DNA of 64,000 bases from Sphaerochaeta pleomorpha str. Grapes. GTDB taxonomy: Bacteria; Spirochaetota; Spirochaetia; Sphaerochaetales; Sphaerochaetaceae. The DNA lies in NCBI RefSeq assembly GCF_000236685.1, contig NC_016633.1:1054001-1118000 (forward strand), given 5' to 3'. Under the pieces are notes generated by a model, which had not been told where the DNA came from, made no database searches, and saw only the letters and a program-made list of their open reading frames with translations. Numbering within the stretch: position 1 is the first letter of the stretch; the number at the start of each line of letters is the position of its first letter. Shown here piece after piece: positions 36,287 through 45,020 of the stretch. Both the position numbers and the translations under genes were made by a program.

Positions 36287-36432
36287 GAGACAAAGCATTA
36301 GATGCCAGAAAATACCAAAGGTTATTCATACTAAACCTGCAATTTCGAATCGAAGGGATTGGAATTCTGCAAGCAAACGGGGAAAATAGGGAAAACTGGC
36401 ATACAAAGCCTTTGTGTATTGGGGAGTTTTGC

Positions 36433-37029
36433 ATGGCAATAGATACAGTTAAGATAGAAGAACATATACGGGGCATTCTACAGGCTTTGGGAGAAAACCC
36501 CGACAGGGAAGGCCTTAAGGCAACCCCAAAGCGTGTTGCCCACATGTATGAGGAACTTTTCGAGGGGATTCAGTATTCAAACGACGATATAGCAAAGATG
36601 TTTGACAAGACGTTTGAAGAGGATCTCTATATTGCTCAAGGCAACAACGAAATTGTTATGATGAGAGACATCGAACTGTTCAGTTTCTGTGAGCACCATA
36701 TGGCATTGATGTACAACATGAAAGCCTCTGTTGCCTATATCCCTAATGGAAAGATCCTTGGACTGAGCAAGATTGCAAGGATTGTGGACATGGTAAGCAA
36801 ACGGTTGCAACTACAAGAGAGGATCGGGTCTGATATTGCCGAAGTCATACAGAAAGTCACAGGTTCCGAGGATGTTGCTGTCATTATCGAAGGACAACAT
36901 GCGTGTATTACCACCAGGGGAATAAAGAACACAAAATCGGTAACCGCGACGACAACCCTGCGGGGAAGATTCCATACTGACCAGAACTTCATGAACAAGC
37001 TTATGCTTCTGTACAGAAAAGAGGTCTAA
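36433..37029 (+). CDS. folE: GTP cyclohydrolase I
   Basis: 198 residues from the ATG at 36433 with GGGGAG 6 bases upstream. The type I enzyme's zinc ligands are all present: Cys86 and His89 in SFCEHHM, Cys158 in [29 protein letters not shown] and the C-terminal RGRFHTD are conserved. It converts GTP to dihydroneopterin triphosphate, the first step of folate synthesis, in the cytoplasm. First gene of folE-HD-folP-folB-folK. Type IB (FolE2) is ruled out by length and motifs. Confidence 0.97.
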   Translation: MAIDTVKIEEHIRGILQALGENPDREGLKATPKRVAHMYEELFEGIQYSNDDIAKMFDKTFEEDLYIAQGNNEIVMMRDIELFSFCEHHMALMYNMKASVAYIPNGKILGLSKIARIVDMVSKRLQLQERIGSDIAEVIQKVTGSEDVAVIIEGQHACITTRGIKNTKSVTATTTLRGRFHTDQNFMNKLMLLYRKEV

Positions 37030-37047
37030 CCCACTAGAGAGAGGCTG

Positions 37048-37533
37048 ATGTATATGGAAACCGTGGAAAAAATCCTTGCCCATCCCCAGTTCTGGGCCTA
37101 TCTTGAACTGAATGCAGAGGCAGAAAAAGACCGGGTGTATTGCAAGCATGACTATCAGCATGCCCTTGATGTGGCAAGAGTGGCCTACTGCATAGTTCTG
37201 GAAAGACATCTATCAATTGACAAAGACCTGCTCTATGCCACGGCATTGCTTCATGATATTGCAAAGTGGAAACAGTATGCACTGGGGAGCGACCATGCAG
37301 AAGAGGGAGCTGTTCTAGCCGGACAAATCCTTTCAGATATTGGACTTGATAAGGATACTACCGCTAGCATCCTCTGTGCCATTCGAACGCACCGAGCAAA
37401 AGATGGGGAAAAATCCCTGCTCGGTGAGGTGTTGTATGAAAGCGACAAGGCCTGCAGGCCCTGTATTTCATGTAAAAGTCTGAAAGGTTGCAAGAGGTTT
37501 CCGGATGGAAAGAAACCTGCGTTGCAATACTGA
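37048..37533 (+). CDS. HD-domain phosphohydrolase in the folate operon
   Basis: 161 residues (a second ATG at 37054 is an equally good start). HD-domain metal ligands: His in YQHALDVARV, the HD pair in ATALLHDIAKW, and a later His in GSDHAEEGAVLAG and AIRTHRAK. The C-terminus has a cysteine cluster C-x2-C-x2-C-x5-C (ACRPCISCKSLKGCKRF), which could bind zinc or an Fe-S cluster. It lies between folE and folP with short gaps. The pathway step between them, removal of phosphates from dihydroneopterin triphosphate, has no other candidate here. That activity is inferred; archaeal MptB, an HD protein acting on a neopterin phosphate, is a precedent. Confidence 0.8.
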   Translation: MYMETVEKILAHPQFWAYLELNAEAEKDRVYCKHDYQHALDVARVAYCIVLERHLSIDKDLLYATALLHDIAKWKQYALGSDHAEEGAVLAGQILSDIGLDKDTTASILCAIRTHRAKDGEKSLLGEVLYESDKACRPCISCKSLKGCKRFPDGKKPALQY

Positions 37534-37564
37534 CGCAAGGGCAGCATATTTGAAAAGGATATAT

Positions 37565-38383
37565 ATGAACACGAGCATAACGATGGCAGACAAAACATGG
37601 GAATGGGGGAAAAGGACCTATATCATGGGCATCTTGAATGTAACTCCTGATTCATTCTCAGACGGAGGCCGCTATTCCAATAGGGAAATTGCGGTGGACC
37701 ATGCCCTCCAGATGGTGAGTGAGGGAGCAGACATCATCGATATCGGTGGAGAGTCTACCAGGCCGGGGACAACGGTGCCCTTGCCTGAAGATGAAGAGAT
37801 CGAGAGGATTATCCCTGTAATCGCGCGCTTGTCAAAGCAAAGCACCATCCCGATCTCAGTGGATACCTACAAGGCAAAGACTGCAGAGTATGCTGTCAAA
37901 GCCGGAGCCCATATGATCAACGATATATGGGGCTTGAAAAAAGACCCAGAAATGGCCAGCGTTGTCGCTTCCTGTAATGTTCCTATATGCCTCATGCACA
38001 ACCGCCCCAACACAGATTACGACAACCTTATCAAGGACATTCTCCTTGACCTGGAAGAAAGCATAGAACTCGCCATTCAGGCTGGTGTTCGTGATGAACA
38101 CATCATCCTCGACCCAGGTATCGGGTTTGGAAAAACCTGGGAACAGAACCTTCAGGTAATGCGAAACCTGGAAATGTTCAAGACCTTGGGGTATCCCATT
38201 CTCCTAGGGGCATCTCGTAAAAGTTTTATCGGCAAGATACTGGGTCTGGAAGTCCAAGACAGGCTCGAAGGAACCTTATCAGTTACCTCAATCGGGATTA
38301 TGAAGGGTGTTGACATCGTACGAGTCCATGATGTGTTGCAGAACGTTAGGGTTGCAACGATGACGGACAGAATAGTAAGGTAG
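37565..38383 (+). CDS. folP: Dihydropteroate synthase
   Basis: 272 residues from ATG 37565 (AAGGAT 7 bases upstream). Signature sequences: YIMGILNVTPDSFSDGG, IDIGGESTRPG, VDTYKAKTAEYAVKAGAHMINDIWG, LDPGIGFGKTWEQNL, GASRKSFIG and a C-terminal IVRVHDV. It joins p-aminobenzoate to hydroxymethyl-dihydropterin diphosphate; it is the sulfonamide target. The order within the operon and 5-base gap to folB indicate coordinated translation. No obvious resistance-type change was looked for in detail. Confidence 0.97.
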   Translation: MNTSITMADKTWEWGKRTYIMGILNVTPDSFSDGGRYSNREIAVDHALQMVSEGADIIDIGGESTRPGTTVPLPEDEEIERIIPVIARLSKQSTIPISVDTYKAKTAEYAVKAGAHMINDIWGLKKDPEMASVVASCNVPICLMHNRPNTDYDNLIKDILLDLEESIELAIQAGVRDEHIILDPGIGFGKTWEQNLQVMRNLEMFKTLGYPILLGASRKSFIGKILGLEVQDRLEGTLSVTSIGIMKGVDIVRVHDVLQNVRVATMTDRIVR

Positions 38384-38388
38384 GGTCT

Positions 38389-38769
38389 ATGGATAAAATT
38401 ATCATCGAGGATTTACAAGTCTATGCCCACCATGGGGTAGCCCAGGAAGAGAAAGCTATCGGTCAGATGTTCATCATATCGATTGAGATTGGCGCAGACC
38501 TTGATTTGGCTGCCAAAACAGATGATTTGCATGCAACTATCAGCTATGCTGAGGTCTGTGACGAAGTCCAGAACGTGTTGCAGGCAAAAACCTACAGTCT
38601 TATCGAAGCGGCAGCCCTGCAGGTTATCGAGCATCTTTTCAAGACATATCCACTGATTGAGGAAATAAAGGTGCGGTTGAAAAAACCTTGGGCTCCCATG
38701 GGCCATCATCTCAAATATGCGGCTGTAGAACTACAACGCAAGAAGGAAGACAAACATGACTGGCTGTAA
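38389..38769 (+). CDS. folB: Dihydroneopterin aldolase
   Basis: 126 residues, family length. IIIEDLQVYAHHGVAQEEKAIGQ at the start is the classic DHNA motif with the substrate-binding Glu, followed by DLHATISYAEVCDEV, YSLIEAAALQVIEHLF and EIKVRLKKPWAPMG with the catalytic Lys. It converts dihydroneopterin to hydroxymethyl-dihydropterin plus glycolaldehyde. The end overlaps folK by 14 bases. Confidence 0.96.
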   Translation: MDKIIIEDLQVYAHHGVAQEEKAIGQMFIISIEIGADLDLAAKTDDLHATISYAEVCDEVQNVLQAKTYSLIEAAALQVIEHLFKTYPLIEEIKVRLKKPWAPMGHHLKYAAVELQRKKEDKHDWL

Positions 38770-39214
38770 AATGACAGCCTACCTTGCCTTGGGGTCAAAC
38801 CTCGGGGACAGGGAAGAACATTTGAGAAACGCCTTAAAAATGCTCTCCCTGACAGAGGGGATCGAGGTTACAACCGTCTCGACTTTTATAAATACAGCAC
38901 CGGTCGGCTATACCGACCAACCTGATTTCCTCAATGCAGTCGTGGAAATAGAAACTACCTTGGACCCGTATGCCCTGCTTTCCGTGTGCAACGAGATAGA
39001 ACAGGCGTTGAAACGTAAGCGCATCATCCACTGGGGACCAAGGACAATCGATGTCGATATCCTGTTGTTCGGGGATCTAATCCTGGAAGATGAGAAGCTG
39101 ACAATCCCCCACCCAAGGATGCTTGAAAGGGAATTCGTCATGAAACCCTTGTGCGAGATCGCTCCAAAAGCCCTGCACCCGGTCAAAAAGAAAACAATCA
39201 AAGATCTTCTGTAA
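38756..39214 (+). CDS. folK: HPPK, hydroxymethyldihydropterin pyrophosphokinase
   Basis: 152 residues. ALGSNLGDREEHL near the start, NTAPVGYTDQPDFLNAVVEIET, GPRTIDVDILLFGD and PHPRMLEREFVMKPLCEIAP are diagnostic. It adds pyrophosphate from ATP to the pterin made by FolB. The ribosome site (AGAAGGAAGA) is inside folB; a second in-frame Met at 38771 is possible. Last gene of the folate operon. No folC, folA or pab gene follows in the window, and no clear terminator is seen. Confidence 0.96.
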   Translation: MTGCKMTAYLALGSNLGDREEHLRNALKMLSLTEGIEVTTVSTFINTAPVGYTDQPDFLNAVVEIETTLDPYALLSVCNEIEQALKRKRIIHWGPRTIDVDILLFGDLILEDEKLTIPHPRMLEREFVMKPLCEIAPKALHPVKKKTIKDLL

Positions 39215-39786
39215 AGTAACTATCTTTCGGTTCTCCCAGAAACAGATTATGGATGGGAATAAGAAAAAATCTTGCCGGATTACCTGTTTTCGACCCTTTG
39301 GTTGCTATACAGCGAAGTAAAATAGCTCAGTGGAACAACAAAGAAAAGATGCATATCTCAGGGTTTGACACTGAGCGCTTACAAATATACACAGAACATC
39401 AGTCCCCCTTACAGTCTTTCTGCAATACCGAGAAAGTCGATTGAACCTAGCATGGGTTTCCAACTCGACATTCAGTTTTCCACAGGTTTGTTAGAACAGG
39501 GTACTGCCGATTCGGTTGCTACTATCAGGCTACAGAGCAATCACACAGGAGATGAAGATTATTCAGCAACAACATCGTACTGAAGTTGTTGGCAAAGTGG
39601 ATTTTAGCCATACTTGGTGGTAAAACTACCCGCATATGGCATTTTAAACCATCCTATGAAATGGATTTTTCTAAATACCTAGTGAGTTTTATCAATTCCT
39701 GCCTACATCTCCATACTTGGCAAAGTTCTTGCAGACAAGCAAGGGATGAGTATTCATTTCGAATTTAACAATGTATAGGAAAAACT
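39215..39786. other. Intergenic region, 572 bases
   Basis: No gene is supported. Short frames on both strands lack ribosome sites and recognisable composition. No repeat, RNA fold or promoter stood out. Confidence 0.5.
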
Positions 39787-40362
39787 ATGAAAACAGCACA
39801 AAAAAGTATTGTCTGTCTCCTGCTCTTGGTTATTGCCCTCTCTAGCGTTAATGCTGCAGTAACCTGGGAGCCCTACCTTGGCTTTAGCAAAGGTGAAGCG
39901 AAAATTGATGGAGAAAAAATTCCTTTTTTCGAACTTTCCCTAGGAACACCACTTGGGTCAAGGACAACCATTGAAACATTCCTTTTGGCCCAGCCTCTCT
40001 CTGATTTTCCCCATTTTTCTTGCACTGCCAATATTACCGACACTGACAACGCATTTGCACTGATGACCGGGATCAAGACCAGCCTGACGCTCTTCAAGGA
40101 TGCCACCTTCAATCCGATGGTACAAGCCAGTCTCGGACAGATGATCATCGGCAATCTCGAGCCAACAGCAAACTATCCTGAGCTCTCGTATTATTTCTAT
40201 AGCAGCATAGCCACAGGGTTTGCATTGAACTTCTTTGAATCCTTTAAGATTCTCATCCTTTCCGGCTATCGTTTCGCTCCTCATGATCAAGTCATTGGTC
40301 TTGAAAGCAATGCACTCTCTTCAAAATTTTGTTCAATAAGCTTCAGGGCAGATCTAGACTGA
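39787..40362 (+). CDS. Small exported beta-type protein next to apbE
   Basis: 191 residues with a Sec signal peptide (MKTAQKSIV, hydrophobic core, SSVNAAVTW at about 24). The mature part shows alternating strands (WEPYLGFSKGEAKI, FFELSLGTPLGSRTTIETFLLAQ, ILSGYRFAPHD, FCSISFRADLD), suggesting a small barrel or lipocalin-like fold. I do not recognise a family. It is followed after 62 bases by apbE, mirroring the arrangement of apbE with a 184-residue barrel-like protein at 12553-14205. The two small proteins are not obviously homologous by eye. Confidence 0.7.
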   Translation: MKTAQKSIVCLLLLVIALSSVNAAVTWEPYLGFSKGEAKIDGEKIPFFELSLGTPLGSRTTIETFLLAQPLSDFPHFSCTANITDTDNAFALMTGIKTSLTLFKDATFNPMVQASLGQMIIGNLEPTANYPELSYYFYSSIATGFALNFFESFKILILSGYRFAPHDQVIGLESNALSSKFCSISFRADLD

Positions 40363-40424
40363 TTACGACAGCCGCAAAGGCTGAACAAGAAGAGCCAACA
40401 TTGGCTGAGAACAAGGCAGGGCAT

Positions 40425-41426
40425 ATGGAACAACCATCTTGCGCATCAAAAAAATTCTTTGGCATGAATACAGAAATAGAATGCAAACTGTTCGGAGAAC
40501 ATGCTAAAGAGGCAATGCAGGCGATTCAATTGGAACTACACCTTCTGGAGAACCTGTGGAGCCGATACCTGCCTTCCAGCGATATTGGGAAAATCAACAC
40601 AGCTGCAGGCAAAGAATTTGTTACGGTTGCTCCTGAGACATTTGCCTTACTTTCCCAGGCCAAGTCTTTCTCAAAGCTATCAGAAGGGGTTTTCAATGTG
40701 ATGGTTGGTCCCTTGGTTGACCTGTGGGACTACAAACATGCAGTTAGGCCGCCTACTCGGTCAATGGTCAAAAAGGTTTTGCCATTGACCGACCCAGATG
40801 ATTTGGTACTCACAGCAGACAGCTCTAGGGTGGGTCTGCGCAAGCTTGGCCAATCGATTGATGTAGGAGGTATCGCTAAAGGGTGTGCCACAGATTATTG
40901 TGTAGGCATACTCGATGCGTACGGGATTTCCTCCGCTTTCATCAATATCGGTGGAAATGTTGTAGTACGGGGAACAAAACCTGAGGGGAACCCATGGAAG
41001 GTAGGAATACGGCATCCAAGGAAACCTGACTCGATGCTTGGTGTTTTGGATGCCTGTAACACCTCAATAGTAACCTCTGGTGATTACGAACGATTCTTCA
41101 TAGGCCCAAAAGGAAAAAGATGGCATCATATTCTGGATTCAACAACTGGGTACCCTGTACAATCGGCGTTCTCCAGTGTTACCGTTGTGTATGGCAATTC
41201 CCTGGTCGCGGATGCCCTTTCGACACTATTGTTTATGTCAGGGATAGAAACCGGATTGGAAATCCTGTCAAGATTCCCTGGCGCTGAAGCTGTATTCGCA
41301 GATTCCCGACTATGCGTACTGATTACACCAAACCTTGTTTCAAAATTCCATATCGCTGAACCGATGGAACTATCTGTGGTTAAAAGGAAAGAAAAAAATG
41401 AAAAACACAACAAAAAAAAGGAGTAG
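40425..41426 (+). CDS. apbE: FAD:protein FMN transferase (ApbE) without visible signal peptide
   Basis: 333 residues from ATG 40425; a TTG at 40329 could add 32 residues, but neither start gives a hydrophobic signal. Landmarks: FFGMNTEIECKLFG, LWSRYLPSSDIGKIN, FNVMVGPLVDLWDYK, SIDVGGIAKGCATDY, GGNVVVRGTKPEG, HHILDSTTGYP and the metal-site SLVADALSTLLFMSG. The next gene, overlapping by 29 bases, encodes an FMN-binding-domain protein with an SGAT acceptor site, its probable substrate. A cytoplasmic enzyme for a substrate facing the periplasm would be unusual; a missed start or unusual export is possible. Confidence 0.9.
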   Translation: MEQPSCASKKFFGMNTEIECKLFGEHAKEAMQAIQLELHLLENLWSRYLPSSDIGKINTAAGKEFVTVAPETFALLSQAKSFSKLSEGVFNVMVGPLVDLWDYKHAVRPPTRSMVKKVLPLTDPDDLVLTADSSRVGLRKLGQSIDVGGIAKGCATDYCVGILDAYGISSAFINIGGNVVVRGTKPEGNPWKVGIRHPRKPDSMLGVLDACNTSIVTSGDYERFFIGPKGKRWHHILDSTTGYPVQSAFSSVTVVYGNSLVADALSTLLFMSGIETGLEILSRFPGAEAVFADSRLCVLITPNLVSKFHIAEPMELSVVKRKEKNEKHNKKKE

Positions 41427-41853
41427 GAAGATGTTTTGGATTCTCATGATTATTGTATGTGCAATAGTGGCTGTTCTCATTGCCGGAATGTTGCTTGATG
41501 CACCGGGACGCAAAGAAATCGCAGAGCTGACTTTTTCTTCCATCGATTTCGATACCTTGCAGGATGGAACGTATGTGGGAGAATTCAAAGGAACAAAATC
41601 ACATATGCGCGACACTCAGGTTGCAGTCGTGGTTTCCAAAGGTATTGTTTCAGATGTAAAGATTAAAAAAGGCGCCATCGACAAAAACGGAAAAGCGGTA
41701 CCCCTGAAGGGGGACCAAACCATCGATCAGCTTTTTGATTCTGTACTGCAAAAGAAAACCTTCGATGTAGATGTAATCAGTGGCGCTACCCTCACTTCAA
41801 AGACACACTTGAAAGCAATGGAAAACGCCCTGATGCAATCACAGGGAAAATGA
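41398..41853 (+). CDS. Membrane-anchored FMN-binding-domain flavoprotein
   Basis: 151 residues from ATG 41398, with AAGGAAAG 8 bases upstream. One N-terminal helix (FWILMIIVCAIVAVLIAGML) anchors it with the rest outside. The FMN-binding domain (RnfG/NqrC/PplA type) contains DGTYVGEFKG, VSKGIVSDVKI and the flavinylation site VDVISGATLTS, where the Thr of SGAT receives FMN through a phosphoester bond made by ApbE. Probably an electron carrier at the outer face of the inner membrane. No other Rnf/Nqr subunit is nearby. Converges with sbcC, with a 23-base gap. Confidence 0.88.
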   Translation: MKNTTKKRSRKMFWILMIIVCAIVAVLIAGMLLDAPGRKEIAELTFSSIDFDTLQDGTYVGEFKGTKSHMRDTQVAVVVSKGIVSDVKIKKGAIDKNGKAVPLKGDQTIDQLFDSVLQKKTFDVDVISGATLTSKTHLKAMENALMQSQGK

Positions 41854-41876
41854 GTGCAGAAAGCGAAGTCGCGACT

Positions 41877-44800
41877 TTAGGCCTTCACCAGGACAGAACT
41901 TCCCAGATGGCTTTTATTGACTACGATCTGCCTGTCCAACCGTTCCTTGAGTTCGCTCACATGGGAAATGATACCCACCAGACGATTTCCCTGGGAAAGA
42001 GAGACCAAAGTCTGTATGGCCTGCTCCAACGATTCCGTGTCCAAGGCTCCGAACCCCTCATCAATGAAGAGTGTATCTATCTCCACTCCCCCGGCATAGC
42101 TTTGGATTACATCCGACAATCCGAGGGCAAGTGAGAGAGAGGCCTTGAAAGACTCTCCCCCTGACAAGGACTTAGCCGGGCGAACCCGTCCGGTATAGTG
42201 GTCAAGAACCACTATTTCCAACCCAGCCTGGGATCGGAGATCAGACGATTCCTCTTTTCTCAACAAGGCAAATCGGCCGTTTGCCATACGATTGAGCCGC
42301 TTATTGGCCTCTGACAGTATTTGATTGAAATAGGCGGCCTGCACATAGTGTTCGAACGCAATTTTCTGTTTACCTGACAACTCACCGCTTGCCGTCTTGG
42401 AGAGGTTACTGACCAGCAGATAGGTATCGCGGCTTGCCTGAACGTCTGCAAGCTCTTTGGCCAGAAAAGAGGATACCTTCTCGTTTATCCCTAGACGGGA
42501 AGACAGCGTCTGCAGATGTGCATCGAGTTGGTGCTGTTGTTCCTCTCCACCCTCCTTCTTTTGTATCAGTGCTTGCAGGTCCTCTATCCTTAGGTCTTTG
42601 GTTTCCCTCTCCAGCCGTTCAATATCCTGTTGGTTAGCCTTCAAGGCATCGCTGAATTGTGCAATGGATGTTTTCAGCTCTCTAATCTCCTGCTCACTTT
42701 TCAAAGCTGCTTGATAGGCGTAAGAATCTTCGAAACCTGAGGCCTCCACTTGCCTGGAAAAAGCCTCGCTTGCCTTCGTTTCTTCCTTTCGTGCTAGTTC
42801 CAACCGCTCTTTCTGGTCAGAAAGAAGCATCTGGTTGCCATGCTGTAGTTCCTTACATTTTTGGTAGGCTTCTGAACTTTCTTTGAATCGCTTTTTCATT
42901 GCATCCAATACCGATTGCTGTTTTGCAATCACCTTGTTTACTTCGTCTGTAGTATTGTATTCCAGTGATTGTCGCATTGTCGCCAATTCGCCCTGCACCA
43001 TAGCTACAGAAGAACCGAGAACAACAAGGGCTTGCTCCTGTTTTCTCAGTTCATTCGCTTTGTTTGCCAACGATATCTCCAGTTCGGCAAGCAATGTTTT
43101 CAATTGTTTTTTCTGTTCTTCCTGTTTTCGTAATTCTGCAATAGCCTTTTCGTTTTCACTTAGTTGCAGACCTATTGTCTGCAATTTCGCTTCCACTTTT
43201 GAAAAAAGCACGGAGAGATCAGGCTCTGTCTCTTCTTCGATACCCACTACCGTGGCCATTTTGGTTACCAGAGCCCATGATTCCCTGATTTCCGTGCGTT
43301 TTGAAGACATCGATTCACTTGCGTCCTGCAAACTCTGCCTCGCCTTGTCACTTGCCTGTTTCATAGCCTGTAGCTCTGCCTCACGGGGAGCTTCAAATAA
43401 CACCTTTGCTTTGTCCGGATGGATGGTAGAACCACAGACAGGGCAAGGCCTCCCCTCTTCCAGCTGAGCAGCCAGGATTCCCGCCTGTTCCCGGAAAAAG
43501 AGAGCCTCAGCCTCAAGATACGTTGTATTGCTTTCTTTGAAGGCCCCTTCCAATGCCAGGTAGCTTTCTCGAATCTTTGCATATTCCCCTATTCGCTTTT
43601 CCACTGTCTCCAAAGAAGATTGCATTTCAAGCAGATTGCATCTTGTACTCGTGAGGTTTTTATGTTCCTGAAGGCAGGATGCCAGGGCAACTTCTACATT
43701 TTCTCGTTTCTGCAATGCTTCCTGAGTGGTTTCTTTCTCTGTTTGCAACCCTTGCTGGTTGGTTTTTAGCACTTGCAGGTCAAGGTTTCCCTGCGTTTGA
43801 CTAGAAACCAATGCATCCAATTTCTTCTGTTTTTCCTCCATCTGCGCATAGAGCGGAAGCGTCAGGGAAAGTCGTTCGATCAAAGAGGAGAGAGCCTCTC
43901 TGTTTTCCTCTTTTTTCGTTTCTTTTGTATAATCCTCAAGGAGGGTTTCTAGCTCCTGGTTCTGGATAACCAAAGCTTTTTCTGTCTTTTCGATTGCAAA
44001 AAGAAGCTCCTTCACGTTGGCAACTGACGTTTGGTAGGCATCCTGTAAGGGCTTGAGGGAATACAGGGCAATCTCGGCAGAACGAAGGCATACTTCATTT
44101 TTGTGGTAATCCTCGACAGAATCGAGCAAGTCCTGTTTGGTTGTCTCAGCCTTTTTTAGGTCTTTGAACTTCTGGTTGGTATATTCTGCCTGTATCATAG
44201 ATGAAACTAGCTGGGAATGGTGTTGCTTGAGCTCACCTGATAGCGTCCTTACTGTCTGTAAGGCTTCCTTGTCACTTTGCACGAGCGCATGCAACTCCAT
44301 TAAAATGGCAGGAGCATCATGGATGGAAGAAGTACGGCATTTCTCAGCCGATAGGATAGAGGTATCATCTTCAGGACAGGAAATACCGGCTATGTATTGC
44401 AAGATACGCAAGTCGGTATCTTCGCATTGTCTTTTAGCTTCACTTTCCTTCACTTTCAAGAGTTTTTGCACAGTCTGATAGAGTTCTGTATTGAAAACCC
44501 GCCTGAATATCGCTCCCCTGTCTTTGCTGTCTGCAAGTAGCAACTGGAGGAATTCACCCTGGGCAATCATGGAAATCTGCTTGAATTGCCCATAGGTAAT
44601 GCCAAGGATGTCCACGATTTTTGCAGTCACGCTCTGGTAGCCTGTGACTATGTCGCCACTAGGGAGTTTCAATGTTGCGTCGGCAGTCTCGGTTGTAAGG
44701 CCCTCCCCTGTTTTCTTTGGACGCTCATAGCGAGGATTTCTTTCCAGTACATAGAGAAGATTTCTATGTAAGAATGTTAAGGTTACTACTGTTTTAGTAT

Positions 44801-45020
44801 TTGCAGTGGCAAAATCACTGCGGAGCGTGTCGGCAGTACGAATTGATCCGCTTGCCTCCCCATACAGCGAGAAGGCAATGGCATCGAAAATCGTGGTCTT
44901 CCCAGAGCCTGTATCGCCGGTGATCAGAAAAATCCCTTTTCCCCCGAAAGGCGTGAAATCGACCTCAACTTTGTCAGCATAGGGGCCGAAAGCGCTCATA
45001 CTCAGATGCAATGGTTTCAT
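41877..45020 (-). CDS. sbcC: Exonuclease subunit SbcC
   Basis: 1,047 residues, SMC-like. N-terminal Walker A ITGDTGSGKTTIFDAI, AFGPY near the start, QFKQISMIAQGEFLQLLLADSKDRG, then long heptad coiled coils broken by the zinc hook CPVCG near residue 527. C-terminal signature SLSGGESFKASLSLALGLSD and Walker B TLFIDEGFGALD. With SbcD it forms the nuclease that opens hairpins and processes double-strand ends. Start overlaps the sbcD stop by 4 bases. Confidence 0.96.
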   Translation of the reverse strand: MKPLHLSMSAFGPYADKVEVDFTPFGGKGIFLITGDTGSGKTTIFDAIAFSLYGEASGSIRTADTLRSDFATANTKTVVTLTFLHRNLLYVLERNPRYERPKKTGEGLTTETADATLKLPSGDIVTGYQSVTAKIVDILGITYGQFKQISMIAQGEFLQLLLADSKDRGAIFRRVFNTELYQTVQKLLKVKESEAKRQCEDTDLRILQYIAGISCPEDDTSILSAEKCRTSSIHDAPAILMELHALVQSDKEALQTVRTLSGELKQHHSQLVSSMIQAEYTNQKFKDLKKAETTKQDLLDSVEDYHKNEVCLRSAEIALYSLKPLQDAYQTSVANVKELLFAIEKTEKALVIQNQELETLLEDYTKETKKEENREALSSLIERLSLTLPLYAQMEEKQKKLDALVSSQTQGNLDLQVLKTNQQGLQTEKETTQEALQKRENVEVALASCLQEHKNLTSTRCNLLEMQSSLETVEKRIGEYAKIRESYLALEGAFKESNTTYLEAEALFFREQAGILAAQLEEGRPCPVCGSTIHPDKAKVLFEAPREAELQAMKQASDKARQSLQDASESMSSKRTEIRESWALVTKMATVVGIEEETEPDLSVLFSKVEAKLQTIGLQLSENEKAIAELRKQEEQKKQLKTLLAELEISLANKANELRKQEQALVVLGSSVAMVQGELATMRQSLEYNTTDEVNKVIAKQQSVLDAMKKRFKESSEAYQKCKELQHGNQMLLSDQKERLELARKEETKASEAFSRQVEASGFEDSYAYQAALKSEQEIRELKTSIAQFSDALKANQQDIERLERETKDLRIEDLQALIQKKEGGEEQQHQLDAHLQTLSSRLGINEKVSSFLAKELADVQASRDTYLLVSNLSKTASGELSGKQKIAFEHYVQAAYFNQILSEANKRLNRMANGRFALLRKEESSDLRSQAGLEIVVLDHYTGRVRPAKSLSGGESFKASLSLALGLSDVIQSYAGGVEIDTLFIDEGFGALDTESLEQAIQTLVSLSQGNRLVGIISHVSELKERLDRQIVVNKSHLGSSVLVKA

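Noticed and set aside
36287-36432. Tetrahydrofolate riboswitch before folE
   Set aside because: The leader does not show the conserved stems of either known class by eye; only a small hairpin was found.
41866-41877. 12-bp palindrome AAGTCGCGACTT between convergent genes
   Set aside because: It has no loop and no T run, and partly overlaps the sbcC stop, so neither terminator nor operator can be argued.
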